Below, one piece after another: positions 53,201 to 60,784 of a stretch of DNA of 64,000 nt; the stretch's first letter is position 1; every line of letters begins with the position of its first letter. A model generated the notes under the pieces. The model ran no database searches. It saw nothing but the letters and a program-made list of their open reading frames with translations, and was not told where the DNA came from. The stretch lies in the NCBI RefSeq assembly GCF_016009175.1, contig NZ_JADUCM010000016.1:1-64000 (forward strand), given 5' to 3'. Source of the DNA: Pseudomonas alkylphenolica. Lineage in GTDB: Bacteria > Pseudomonadota > Gammaproteobacteria > Pseudomonadales > Pseudomonadaceae. Made by a program: the position numbers and the translations under genes.

Positions 53201-54020
53201 TGCCGTCAACCTGCGTCAGCTCGACGGTGCGGTTACCGAGTCCAAGCAGTACACCGACGACTCCATCCACAACGTCAACAGTGAAATCGCCAACGTCACC
53301 ACCAACGTCAGCAACCTCGATAACCGCGTGGGTCAGGTCGAAGGCGACGTAAGCAATGTGCAGAACGGCACCGACGGCATGTTCCAGGTCAACAACACCA
53401 GCAAGCAACCCAAGCCGCGCGCCACGGGTGCCGACGCGGTTGCCGGTGGTGCAGGGGCGCAGGCGTCGGCTGCCAACAGCGCGGCAATCGGTACGCGTGC
53501 GCGGGCCAGTGGCCGCAACGCCACGGCGGTGGGCAGCGACGCCCAGGCCCAGGCCGACAACTCGGTCGCACTGGGCGCCAACTCGGTGGCCGAACGCGCC
53601 AACAGTGTCTCCGTCGGCAGCGCCGGCAACGAGCGGCAGATCACCCATGTGGCTGCGGGTACGGCGCCGACCGATGCGGTCAACGTCAAGCAGTTGCAGC
53701 AGAGCATGGGCGACATTTCCAACCAGTTCTATGACTACACCGACGCCCGCTACAACGCGTTGCGCCACGACCTGAAAAAACAGGACGACATTCTCAGCTC
53801 GGGTATTGCCGGCGCGATGGCCATGGCCACGCTGCCACAGCCTTACTCGGCGGGGGCCAGCATGGCTGCTGCAGGGATTGGCAACTACCGCGGGCAAAGC
53901 GCGCTGGCAATTGGCGTGTCGAAGATTTCCGACAACGGCAAGTGGGTGACCAAGCTGCAAGGCAGCACCACCAGCCAAGGGGATACCGGCGTGGCCGTCG
54001 GCATCGGTTACCAGTGGTGA
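50298..54020 (+). CDS. YadA-like trimeric autotransporter adhesin
   Basis: Protein of 1240 residues: extended signal peptide region (ESPR; MNRIYRLVWSRTQHCWCVASEYARK), then head repeats (many SVALGAGSVA or AVAIGMGATA units), neck elements (DAVNVAQL; DAINGSQL, repeated), coiled-coil stalk stretches of VTNV and ISNVTTNINN type, and a C-terminal YadA anchor domain of about 90 residues ending VAVGIGYQW. It is displayed as a trimer on the outer membrane and mediates adhesion or aggregation. Two central modules share a near-identical run beginning GPVQRTGTDQLSLIA. Position between a TPR-like exported protein and a lipoprotein suggests dedicated helpers. Confidence 0.95.
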   Translation: MNRIYRLVWSRTQHCWCVASEYARKAGKGGRALAVLGLCAVSGLNAMDAEAAAGLYVNDSSDSACVFVNDTDVSGDMGWKYDGNNSNCDASDKAGQTGRVLFYGNGTQGSDSLTLGNELYVNGGRIGLNNRIDGSNSLAIGNVATDALGTQLGTRALAQDSVAIGNDALASEQNALALGSKAQAVTQDSVALGAGSVASTAGGVAGYIPGGADAQQANAVNATQSTLGAIAVGDAASGQFRQITGVAAGSQDSDAVNVAQLSSVGNTPMTFVGNSGAVDKKLGDTFVIQGAALSAGNYSGNNLRTEVDGNGSLQVQMADNLVLDSVTTGDTSVATNGLTIAGGPSVTNSGIDAGNQRVVNVAEGAINVGSLDAVNGSQLATTNQQLDQNTSQLNYFTTNISNGSIGPVQRTGTDQLSLIAAGGDAYSPGVVQTLTNVANGGVFQTSTDAINGSQLHTLANATTNALGGGSAVNPDGSISSPVYNLDGTSLNNVGDALINLDGRVIQNTSNIFALQQDALQWNGMLGAYDASHSTGDAQKISNVAAGEVSDLSTDAINGSQLHATNQQVQQNTTDISNVTTNINNISNGSLGPVQRTGTDQLSLIATGGDAASPGAAQVLNNVAAGAVSDTSTDAVNGSQLHATNQQVDATVTNVTQLDGRVTNVEGNVTTLQGDVTNLGDHVENIYNKGTKYFHANSTGTDSSATGADAVAIGMGATASHDGSVALGAGAVANGSTLGHQAYLVGGTASGEVNIGNRRLTGVSAGAEDTDGVNVAQLKAITSGAVADAVLYDNSSHDRITLGGTTYNSVTKSGGSKITNVARGEDDSDAVNLSQLNETNTRVTNIDGRVTAIDGTITTINNGGGIKYFHANSTRPDAVASGVDAVAVGPNAQASGSGAVAMGEGASASADGSVALGQGASDNGRGAQTYTGKYSNAANASVGTVSVGNAATGETRTVSNVADGKEATDAVNLRQLDGAVTESKQYTDDSIHNVNSEIANVTTNVSNLDNRVGQVEGDVSNVQNGTDGMFQVNNTSKQPKPRATGADAVAGGAGAQASAANSAAIGTRARASGRNATAVGSDAQAQADNSVALGANSVAERANSVSVGSAGNERQITHVAAGTAPTDAVNVKQLQQSMGDISNQFYDYTDARYNALRHDLKKQDDILSSGIAGAMAMATLPQPYSAGASMAAAGIGNYRGQSALAIGVSKISDNGKWVTKLQGSTTSQGDTGVAVGIGYQW
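51490..52235 (+). repeat. Internal duplication in the adhesin stalk
   Basis: Two copies of a module beginning ISNGS(I/L)GPVQRTGTDQLSLIA(A/T)GGDA, at about 51493 and about 52049, are each followed by a neck element DA(I/V)NGSQLH. The base sequences match closely, so this is recent internal duplication that may vary in copy number between strains. Confidence 0.8.
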
Positions 54021-54033
54021 ATGTTCCTGCCCG

Positions 54034-54053
54034 GGCCCGGCTACGGCCGGGCC
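54034..54053 (+). terminator. Hairpin after the adhesin gene
   Basis: GGCCCGGC-TACG-GCCGGGCC, an 8-bp perfect stem 13 bases after the adhesin stop. No U-tract, so it may be partial termination that still allows the downstream lipoprotein gene to be read. Confidence 0.5.
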
Positions 54054-54142
54054 GTTGCGAGGTGATCAAGATGAGAACGCTGAACCCGATTGATACCCGA
54101 GACGCCCACGTGGCGACACCCGATTCCAGAGAGGAACGCACC

Positions 54143-55006
54143 ATGAATACCCCACGCAAATGGCTGGCCAGCCTGCTGCTGCCGATCTGCCTGCTGGCTG
54201 GTTGCAACGGCGTCGACCACGCCGCTGTACAGGCAGCAACGGCGCCAAAAGCCGAAAGCCTCGGCAACCTCGACTACCCGGCACTGCCGGTCATCCGTAA
54301 TGCCGTGTTCAGCATGACGCCCCTGGTGGACGGCAAGCGCAATCCGGCGGTGATGCAGCAAATTTGCGGGCTGGCACGTGGCGAGGTTGATCGCGCCGAG
54401 GTTGAACGCTTCGTGGCCGGCAGCGGGGAAACCGTCGAGAGTCTGAACAGAAAAGGCGGCGTAACCGCTTTGCTGGTCAACGACAACCAGAAGGGCCGGG
54501 AAATCGCCTGCGCCGCGTACCTGGCCACTGCACCGCTGGTGCAGGTCGATGGCAGCGAGTTCATCAGTGCGAACAAAACGGCCGACGGCAAGCTGCAGGT
54601 CGACCCGGCGCGCCTGAGCGAAGTGATGGCGGTGCGTCTGGCCCTGTCCCGTACCGACGCCGAGTACTTCACCCTGATTGCGCAAAAGCTGCAGCAGTCA
54701 CCGGGGCTGAGCGACGCGCAATACCATGCGCGCACCCGCGAGTTGTTTGCCGAGCTGGCCCCGGCCTTTCTCAAACGCGTGAAGCAGCAAATGCCGTTGC
54801 CCGGCACCCACTTCAAGCTCAAACAGCTGGATAAACAGCGGTTCGCGTTCAGCTCCGCCAATGGTGCCGAATATGAATACAGCACCGACGGTATGGTGCT
54901 GCGTCAGGACAACATCACCTGGTACGGCGAAGGGCAACTGATGGGCCAGCGGCGGGCGCTGAACATCGCGTACTACCCCGAGGACGTCACCCGGCGTGTC
55001 AGGTAG
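54143..55006 (+). CDS. Lipoprotein of unknown family next to the adhesin
   Basis: Lipoprotein of 287 residues; signal peptide LASLLLPICLLAGC with lipidated Cys22. The mature part has a soluble mixed fold (DYPALPVIRNAVFSMTPLVDGKRNPAVMQQIC; GTHFKLKQLDKQRFAFSSANGAEYEYSTDGMVLRQDNITWYG). No family is recognised. Lipoproteins such as SadB assist some trimeric autotransporters, and position makes that role possible here, though no sequence likeness to SadB is claimed. The ATG at 54143 follows GAGAGGAACGCACC. Confidence 0.78.
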   Translation: MNTPRKWLASLLLPICLLAGCNGVDHAAVQAATAPKAESLGNLDYPALPVIRNAVFSMTPLVDGKRNPAVMQQICGLARGEVDRAEVERFVAGSGETVESLNRKGGVTALLVNDNQKGREIACAAYLATAPLVQVDGSEFISANKTADGKLQVDPARLSEVMAVRLALSRTDAEYFTLIAQKLQQSPGLSDAQYHARTRELFAELAPAFLKRVKQQMPLPGTHFKLKQLDKQRFAFSSANGAEYEYSTDGMVLRQDNITWYGEGQLMGQRRALNIAYYPEDVTRRVR

Positions 55007-55043
55007 CCAACGGCCTGCCTGACCCGCCCGTGAGTGACTCGCT

Positions 55044-56222
55044 TCAAATGCCGGCGCGTGTGTCCTGAATCACCCCGCGACGCACCCGCACACGCCCGGC
55101 CGGCACACCTGCCACCGCCGCTGCAGCATTCGGGGCATCGAGCAGCACGAAGGTGGCCTCGTTGCCGACCTTCAGGCCGTAGTCCTGCTTGCCCATCACC
55201 GCCGCGCCGGCGTGCGTGGCCATGTCCAGGGCCAGCTGCAGTTCTTCGTCCCGGTAGAAGCCCGAGCGATAACCGATCAGCATGGCCCGTTGCAGCATGT
55301 CGGCGTTGCCATACGGCCACCAGGCATCACGAATATTGTCATTGCCGGTAAATACCCGCACCCCTGCTGCACGCAAACGCAGGATCGGCGGAAAGGCGTG
55401 ATCGCCCGGGGCATTGGTCATGATCGAAATGCCCGCCTCACCCAGCAGGGTAGCGATGGCCAGCAGGACATCGTCGCTGACCTGGCCCAGGGCGTAGGCA
55501 TGGCTGACGCTGACACGGCCCTGCAAGCCGGCGGCGCGGGTGCGGGCGGCGATGCGTTGCAGTTGCTCGACGCCTTGCAGGCCGGGCTCATGCAGGTGGA
55601 TGTCGATCTTTACGCCATGGCGTTCGGCAATCCCGAAGACCACATCCAGCTGACCGTCGGCGTCACCATCCAGGGTGGTCGGGTCGATACCGCCAATCAC
55701 CTCGGCGCCGTCGCGGATAGCCGCCTCGAGCACATCGGCGGTACCCGGGCAGGACATCACCCCGGCCTGAGGGAAGGCCACCAGTTCAATGTCGACGATG
55801 CCGCGCCATTTCTCCCGTGCCTCCATCACTGCATGCAGATTGGTCAGGCCGGTAGTGGCATCGACATCGACGTGGCTGCGCATGGCGACAGTGCCGAACG
55901 ATACGGCCTGACGGATCAGCGCGTCGGCGCGTTCGACAATGGGGGGGGCCAGGGCCAGTTCGCGTTTCTCGATGGCCAGCCGCTCACGCAGGCTGTCAGC
56001 CGGTTGGTGCGGGTGCCAGCGGTCGCCGACAAAGCTCTTGTCCAGGTGGATATGACCATCAACGAAACCGGGCAGTAGCAGTTGCCCACCCAGATCGATG
56101 GACTCCACGCCTGCTACGGCGCCGACCTCGGTGCCCAGGCGGGCGATACGGCCGTCGGCAACGGCGATGGACAACGGGCTGCCGTCAGCAGCGACGGCAT
56201 TGACGAACACACGATCAATCAT
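55044..56222 (-). CDS. Cytosine-deaminase-like metal-dependent amidohydrolase
   Basis: Protein of 392 residues with TIM-barrel amidohydrolase motifs: GHIHLDKSF with metal His57 and His59, DIHLHEPGLQGVEQ, SHAYALGQVS and TGNDNIRDAWWPYG with the metal Asp. It most resembles CodA-type cytosine deaminases and relatives acting on cyclic amidines or triazines. The GntR gene upstream, with an NCS1 permease and a hydantoin-type racemase divergent, suggests utilisation of a cyclic ureide, pyrimidine or hydantoin. Substrate undecided. Confidence 0.85.
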   Translation of the reverse strand: MIDRVFVNAVAADGSPLSIAVADGRIARLGTEVGAVAGVESIDLGGQLLLPGFVDGHIHLDKSFVGDRWHPHQPADSLRERLAIEKRELALAPPIVERADALIRQAVSFGTVAMRSHVDVDATTGLTNLHAVMEAREKWRGIVDIELVAFPQAGVMSCPGTADVLEAAIRDGAEVIGGIDPTTLDGDADGQLDVVFGIAERHGVKIDIHLHEPGLQGVEQLQRIAARTRAAGLQGRVSVSHAYALGQVSDDVLLAIATLLGEAGISIMTNAPGDHAFPPILRLRAAGVRVFTGNDNIRDAWWPYGNADMLQRAMLIGYRSGFYRDEELQLALDMATHAGAAVMGKQDYGLKVGNEATFVLLDAPNAAAAVAGVPAGRVRVRRGVIQDTRAGI

Positions 56223-56321
56223 TTCACGACCTCTAGGGGGAGGCCGCGTACCCTATAAAAACCGCGGCTCATCGGCCAATTAAATATCGGGATCGATAGC
56301 AGTGGCTTAGTGAATGTGCGC

Positions 56322-57011
56322 TCAACCGCCGATCAAGTGCTTGAGTGGATGGTAGTCGGCCTTGAGGTTATGGGTGGCCTTGAGGATGGCCTCCTCGATA
56401 CCGCTCAGGTGGGTGCACACCAGGTCGATGGCAGCGGGCTGGTCGCCGGCCTCCAGGCATTCGATCAGGCGCAGGTGCTCGTTGCCCCGGCAGGCTTCGT
56501 GACGCTCGTCATCGAGGGTCGAGGCGTACAGCGAACCGCGCTCGATCAGCTTGCGGAACCAGTCCATCAGCACCGGGTTGTCGAGCACCTCGGCCAGGCG
56601 CAGGTGAAATTCGCCCAGCAGGTGCACATAGCGGGCGTGGTCACCGGCATCGGCCGCGGCTTCTTCTTCTGCAACATGCAGGCGCAGGGGCTGCAGCAGG
56701 CCTTTGTCGGCGCGTCGGCACAGCTCGGTGACAATGCCGATCTCGATCAGGCGCCGGGTCTCGAACACCGAGCGGATGTCGTCGTCGCTGGGCAACGACA
56801 CCCAGGCACCCTTGTTCAGTTCGGTGGACACCAGGCCATCGCCTTCCAGCTGCTTGAGCGCGGCGCGCACCGAGGTACGGCTGACCTTGAACAGTTCCGC
56901 CAGCGAAGACTCGCCCAGTTTCATGCCGGGGCGCAGGGTGCGCTTTCTGATCGCCTCGTGGACTCCCAGGTAGACACGCTCAACCGTCGAGGCGGGGAGT
57001 TTTTCCGTCAT
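56322..57011 (-). CDS. GntR-family regulator (FadR/FCD subfamily)
   Basis: Protein of 229 residues: winged HTH (KLGESSLAELFKVSRTSVRAALKQLEGDGLV) then an all-helical FCD domain (FHLRLAEVLDNPVL, HLRLIECLEAGD). Start is the ATG at 57011 with GGAG spaced 7 bases, rather than an upstream in-frame start in the promoter region. It precedes the amidohydrolase on the same strand (99 bases) and is divergent from the NCS1 permease, so it probably represses both transcription units in response to the substrate. Confidence 0.9.
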   Translation of the reverse strand: MTEKLPASTVERVYLGVHEAIRKRTLRPGMKLGESSLAELFKVSRTSVRAALKQLEGDGLVSTELNKGAWVSLPSDDDIRSVFETRRLIEIGIVTELCRRADKGLLQPLRLHVAEEEAAADAGDHARYVHLLGEFHLRLAEVLDNPVLMDWFRKLIERGSLYASTLDDERHEACRGNEHLRLIECLEAGDQPAAIDLVCTHLSGIEEAILKATHNLKADYHPLKHLIGG

Positions 57012-57272
57012 TGCCAGCTCCGTGATTCCTTGATTGCCCCAGCATGCCGGAAATGTGTCGTGACCAAAAGTTTCGTTGCGAAATGAGCGTGAGGGCATCG
57101 CGCCTGCACGCTATCTCGTGTCAGTCGTGCCGCAGTGTCACTTAACTTGATTGTGTGTACATAAGTAGCGATTAAGTGGATACATGTTTCCGCCTGGCGT
57201 TACTCATGTTCTCACTGCGGTGGGCATTCTCGCTGACCGTTTGGTCAGGTTAAAGGGGCTTTCAACAGCCTT

Positions 57273-57293
57273 TATCAAAATTTTAAATTGATA
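57273..57293. promoter_or_regulatory. 21-bp palindrome, candidate operator
   Basis: TATCAA-AATTTTAAA-TTGATA; 6-bp perfect arms in the divergent GntR/permease region. Candidate binding site for the GntR/FCD regulator or a global factor. Confidence 0.5.
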
Positions 57294-57389
57294 AAAAACA
57301 ATAGTTTGCATTTGTTTTGCGCATTCTCGCAACGGCCGTTCGGTACCCGTTTGGCACACATATTGTTCCTCGAAAATCGTCATACGAAA

Positions 57390-57401
57390 ATTGTATGCAA
57401 T
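57390..57401. promoter_or_regulatory. Candidate FadR/GntR-type site
   Basis: ATTG-TATG-CAAT has the TTGTANNCAA-like form of FCD-regulator operators and sits about 105 bases before the permease start, just before a TGCATGCA palindrome. Confidence 0.4.
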
Positions 57402-57505
57402 CTTTGCATGCAGCGCCTTCCAGGCGTCGACAGCGGTCCCAACTCTTCAAGTCCAACAATAATTTGCTGCAGCGCCACCGGTGCTGCGGCAGGAGCCCGG
57501 GGAAC

Positions 57506-59035
57506 ATGCAATTGGATACTTCCAAACCTCTGGATACCGCGTACCTGTCACCCGATCCCGCCGTTACTGTGCAGGTTCCGGGGCACGCCAGCTTGAGCCC
57601 GAAACTGCATAACGCCGACCTTGCCCCGACCAAGGCCGCCGGCCGGCGCTGGGGCGGCTACAGCATCTTCGCCTTGTGGACCAACGATGTGCACAACATC
57701 GCCAACTACTCCTTTGCCATGGGCCTGTTTGCCCTCGGCCTGTCCGGCTGGCAAATGCTCGCGGCCCTGGCAGTGGGGGCGGCGCTGGTGTACTTCTTCA
57801 TGAACCTGTCGGGCTACATGGGGCAAAAAACCGGGGTGCCGTTCCCGGTGATCAGCCGCATGAGTTTCGGCATCTATGGTGCGCAGTTGCCGGCGGTTAT
57901 CCGCGCCGTCATTGCCATTGCCTGGTTCGGCATCCAGACCTACCTGGCTTCGGTGGTGTTGCGGGTGCTGCTGGTGGCGATCTGGCCGCAGCTGGCAAGT
58001 TTTGACCACAACGCCATTCTCGGTCTGTCGAGCCTGGGCTGGGCCAGTTTCGTCGCCATCTGGATGGTGCAACTGGTGATCCTGACCTTCGGCATGGAGA
58101 TGGTGCGCAAGTACGAGTCGTTTGCCGGCCCGGTGATCCTCTCGACCGTGCTGGTGCTGGCGGTGTGGATGTACCAGCGGGTGGATGGCAACCTCGCCTG
58201 GTCGGTGGGTGAGCCATTGACCGGGGTGAAGATGTGGACCCAGGTGTTTGCCGGTGGTGCCCTGTGGCTGGCGATCTACGGCACGCTGATCCTCAACTTC
58301 TGTGACTTTGCGCGCTCGTCGCCGTGCCGCAAGACCATTCGCGTCGGCAACTTCTGGGGCCTGCCGGTGAACATCCTGGTGTTTGCGGTCATCAGCTTTG
58401 TGTTGTCCGGGGCGCAGTTCAGCATCGACGGTACGGTGATCGACAGCCCGACCCAGATCATTGCCGCCATTCCCGACAAGACCTTTCTGGTGCTCGGTTG
58501 CCTGGCGTTCCTGATTGTCACCGTGGCGGTGAACATCATGGCCAACTTCGTCGCCCCGGCGTTCGTACTTTCCAGCCTGGCCCCCAGCCGCCTGAACTTC
58601 CGCCGCGCCGGCCTGATCAGTGCAACGCTTGCGGTGCTGATCCTGCCGTGGAACCTCTATAACAGCCCGCTGGTGATCGTCTACTTCCTCTCCGGCCTCG
58701 GCGCGCTGCTCGGCCCGCTGTACGGGATCATCATGGTCGACTACTGGCTGATCCGCAAAGCGCAGGTGCATGTCCCCGATCTCTACAGCGAGGCGGCCAC
58801 CGGCACCTACCACTACACCCGCGGGATCAACTACAAGGCCATCGCCGCCCTGGTGCCTTCGGCCATTGCCGCGGTGCTGCTGGCGCTGGTGCCGGCGTTC
58901 AGCGACCTGACGCCGTTCTCCTGGCTGTTCGGTGCGGCCATTGCCGGCGGCGTGTACTACCTGATTTCCGATCGCAAAAAACATTATGTGGACTGTTCCG
59001 GCGAGCACTTTGCCGTCGACAGCGCCCAGCACTGA
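57506..59035 (+). CDS. NCS1-family nucleobase/hydantoin/allantoin permease
   Basis: Integral membrane protein of 509 residues with about twelve transmembrane segments. The characteristic N-terminal WGGYSIFALWTNDVHNIANYSFAMGLFALGLS of NCS1 carriers (Mhp1, PucI, CodB) is present, with NIMANFVAPAF in the central helices. Likely a sodium or proton symporter for a cyclic ureide. Start is the ATG at 57506 (GGGGAAC upstream). It precedes the racemase by 24 bases; both are divergent from the GntR and amidohydrolase genes. Confidence 0.92.
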   Translation: MQLDTSKPLDTAYLSPDPAVTVQVPGHASLSPKLHNADLAPTKAAGRRWGGYSIFALWTNDVHNIANYSFAMGLFALGLSGWQMLAALAVGAALVYFFMNLSGYMGQKTGVPFPVISRMSFGIYGAQLPAVIRAVIAIAWFGIQTYLASVVLRVLLVAIWPQLASFDHNAILGLSSLGWASFVAIWMVQLVILTFGMEMVRKYESFAGPVILSTVLVLAVWMYQRVDGNLAWSVGEPLTGVKMWTQVFAGGALWLAIYGTLILNFCDFARSSPCRKTIRVGNFWGLPVNILVFAVISFVLSGAQFSIDGTVIDSPTQIIAAIPDKTFLVLGCLAFLIVTVAVNIMANFVAPAFVLSSLAPSRLNFRRAGLISATLAVLILPWNLYNSPLVIVYFLSGLGALLGPLYGIIMVDYWLIRKAQVHVPDLYSEAATGTYHYTRGINYKAIAALVPSAIAAVLLALVPAFSDLTPFSWLFGAAIAGGVYYLISDRKKHYVDCSGEHFAVDSAQH

Positions 59036-59059
59036 GCGTCACGCACAAGGAACCGACCC

Positions 59060-59788
59060 ATGAGAATACTGGTAGTCAACGTCAACACCACCGCATCGAT
59101 CACCGAGGCCATTGCCCGCCAGGCACGCAGCGTGGCTTCGCCCGGCACCGAAATCGTCGGCCTGACCCCGCGCTTTGGCGCCGAGTCGGTGGAGGGCAAC
59201 TTCGAGAGCTACCTGGCGGCGATTGCCGTGATGGAGCGGGTGCTCAGCTACGACCAGCCCTATGACGCAGTGATCCAGGCCGGTTACGGCGAGCACGGTC
59301 GCGAAGGCCTGCAGGAACTGCTCAATGTGCCAGTGGTGGACATCACCGAAGCGGCCGCCAGTGTCGCCATGCTGCTGGGGCATCGCTACTCGGTGGTCAC
59401 CACCCTCGATCGCACCGTGCCGTTGATCGAGGACCGCCTGAAACTGGCCGGGCTGGAGAGTCGTTGTGCCTCGGTACGGGCCAGTGGCCTGGCGGTGCTG
59501 GAGCTTGAAGAAGACCCCGAACGGGCCATCGAGGCAGTGGTGGCGCAGGCTGAGGAGGCCGTGCGTATCGACAAGGCTGAAGTGATCTGCCTTGGTTGTG
59601 GCGGCATGGCCGGGCTGGATGAGCGCATCCAGGCCCGTACCGGCGTACCGGTGGTGGACGGTGTGACGGCGGCGGTGGCCCTGGCCGAGTCGCTGGTGCG
59701 CCTGAAGTTGAGCACCTCCAAGGTCCGCACCTATGCGACGCCGCGGCCCAAGCAGATTCTGGGCTGGCCACGGGCCCTGCTCGGCTGA
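59060..59788 (+). CDS. Asp/Glu/hydantoin racemase family protein
   Basis: Protein of 242 residues close to hydantoin and allantoin racemases (LVVNVNTTASITEAIARQA; ITEAAASVAMLLGHRYSVVTTLDRT; GCGGMAGLDERIQ). These use two cysteines as acid and base. Here Cys180 in LGCGGM is present, but the first cysteine position (ACFGDPG in typical members) reads AGYGEHG, with Gly75. So it is either inactive as a classic racemase, uses another residue, or catalyses a one-base reaction. Follows the NCS1 permease with 24 bases between them. Confidence 0.87.
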   Translation: MRILVVNVNTTASITEAIARQARSVASPGTEIVGLTPRFGAESVEGNFESYLAAIAVMERVLSYDQPYDAVIQAGYGEHGREGLQELLNVPVVDITEAAASVAMLLGHRYSVVTTLDRTVPLIEDRLKLAGLESRCASVRASGLAVLELEEDPERAIEAVVAQAEEAVRIDKAEVICLGCGGMAGLDERIQARTGVPVVDGVTAAVALAESLVRLKLSTSKVRTYATPRPKQILGWPRALLG

Positions 59789-59809
59789 GCACGACCCGCT
59801 TTACCGAAC

Positions 59810-59832
59810 ACTACCCCGCTTGCCGGGGTAGT
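59810..59832. terminator. Bidirectional hairpin between racemase and phuW
   Basis: ACTACCCCG-CTTGC-CGGGGTAGT, a 9-bp perfect stem in the 55-base convergent gap, followed by TGGCTTTC on the plus side. Typical bidirectional terminator position. Confidence 0.75.
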
Positions 59833-59843
59833 TGGCTTTCAAC

Positions 59844-60728
59844 TCAGCGACGCAGTTTGGCGCAATGATCCTGCGCCGGCTGCGCTGCCGTGTACCAGAC
59901 ATAGTCGGCACTTTCGGCGCTCACGGTTTTGCCCGCTTCGGCCAGAATCAGCACCTGATTGCCGTCGCCAGCCCCCAGGTCGCTCAGGTGCAGCGGCACC
60001 CCGAGGTCCTTGCGCACATGGAACTCACCGGCCAGCAATACCGCCGGGGTCGGGGCTGCGAGCAGGCTTTCGGCCATGCGCCGGTCGCGCTGTTGTTGCA
60101 CGGCAAGCATGGCCGGCATCTGGGTTTCGGGCAGCAGGCCGCAATGCGATTCGCGGATATCATCGAGCAGCGTGGCTTGCACCTCGGGGCGCGTCGAGGC
60201 TGCGCCTTCAAGCACCGGGCGCTGCTTGTAGATCTGCATGATTTGCGCACGGTTCAGGTTGGCCGACAGCAACGGATAGGGTTGGCGCAGGGCATAGGTG
60301 ACCAAGGCCCCGTACACGCTCCAGTCCCAGTTGGCCTGCCAGGCCAGGGCCTGGAACGCATCGCCGGGCGGCTGGCCGGCACGGGTCGCGGCCTGCGCGG
60401 CATTGACCTTGTCCTGTTGGTCGGGGTTGATCATTTCCATCAACAGGCTGCCCTGGGCGCGCTGGCTGGCCAGTTCGCGCAACAGCCACAGCTGTACGGC
60501 ATGGTGATCGGGGTTGTCATGCTGTTCGCCAACCAGCACGCGCGGCGCGCTCGCCAGACGTTCGATGAGTTGTTGTGGGGTCAGGGTACGGCCGGTGGCC
60601 AGCTCGCGGATCACGCCAAGGTCGGCGTGATCGCGCCCTTGCGGGGCAATCGGCGCCGGTGGCGGCAATACAGAATGGGATTGGCAGGCCGCCAACAGGC
60701 TGACCAGGCAAAGCAGCAGAAGGCGCAT
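59844..60728 (-). CDS. phuW: ChaN-family haem-associated lipoprotein PhuW
   Basis: Protein of 294 residues with a lipoprotein signal (LLLLCLVSLLAACQS, lipobox LAAC) and a ChaN-type domain (VLVGEQHDNPDHHAVQLWLLREL, LLMEMINPDQQDKVNAAQ, LLAGEFHVRKDLGVPLHL). ChaN proteins bind haem as dimers at the outer membrane. It ends the phu haem-uptake operon on the minus strand, 56 bases after the ATPase gene. The ATG at 60728 with GGAATCCC upstream is supported by the signal peptide. Confidence 0.85.
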   Translation of the reverse strand: MRLLLLCLVSLLAACQSHSVLPPPAPIAPQGRDHADLGVIRELATGRTLTPQQLIERLASAPRVLVGEQHDNPDHHAVQLWLLRELASQRAQGSLLMEMINPDQQDKVNAAQAATRAGQPPGDAFQALAWQANWDWSVYGALVTYALRQPYPLLSANLNRAQIMQIYKQRPVLEGAASTRPEVQATLLDDIRESHCGLLPETQMPAMLAVQQQRDRRMAESLLAAPTPAVLLAGEFHVRKDLGVPLHLSDLGAGDGNQVLILAEAGKTVSAESADYVWYTAAQPAQDHCAKLRR

Positions 60729-60784
60729 CGGGATTCCTTGCTCAGTAGTTGCCCCTCGATCTGCGGGTGACGAGGGGAGTGGTA

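Larger units (their letters stand above)
57012..57505. other. Divergent regulatory region, GntR / NCS1 permease
   Basis: 494 bases without a gene. The centre is AT-rich for this genome. It contains a 21-bp interrupted palindrome TATCAA-N9-TTGATA at 57273-57293, a TTGTATGCAA element (57391-57400) and TGCATGCA (57405-57412). The leader before the permease start (57506) is over 200 bases if transcription begins near the palindrome, so a structured leader is possible, but no known riboswitch was recognised. Confidence 0.6.

Noticed and set aside
50160-53978. Two long minus-strand frames opposite the adhesin
   Set aside because: They mirror the repetitive adhesin coding sequence and have no independent start or ribosome site.
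57548-59032. Minus-strand frame of 494 codons
   Set aside because: Antisense of the NCS1 permease; His/Arg/Gln-rich without domains.
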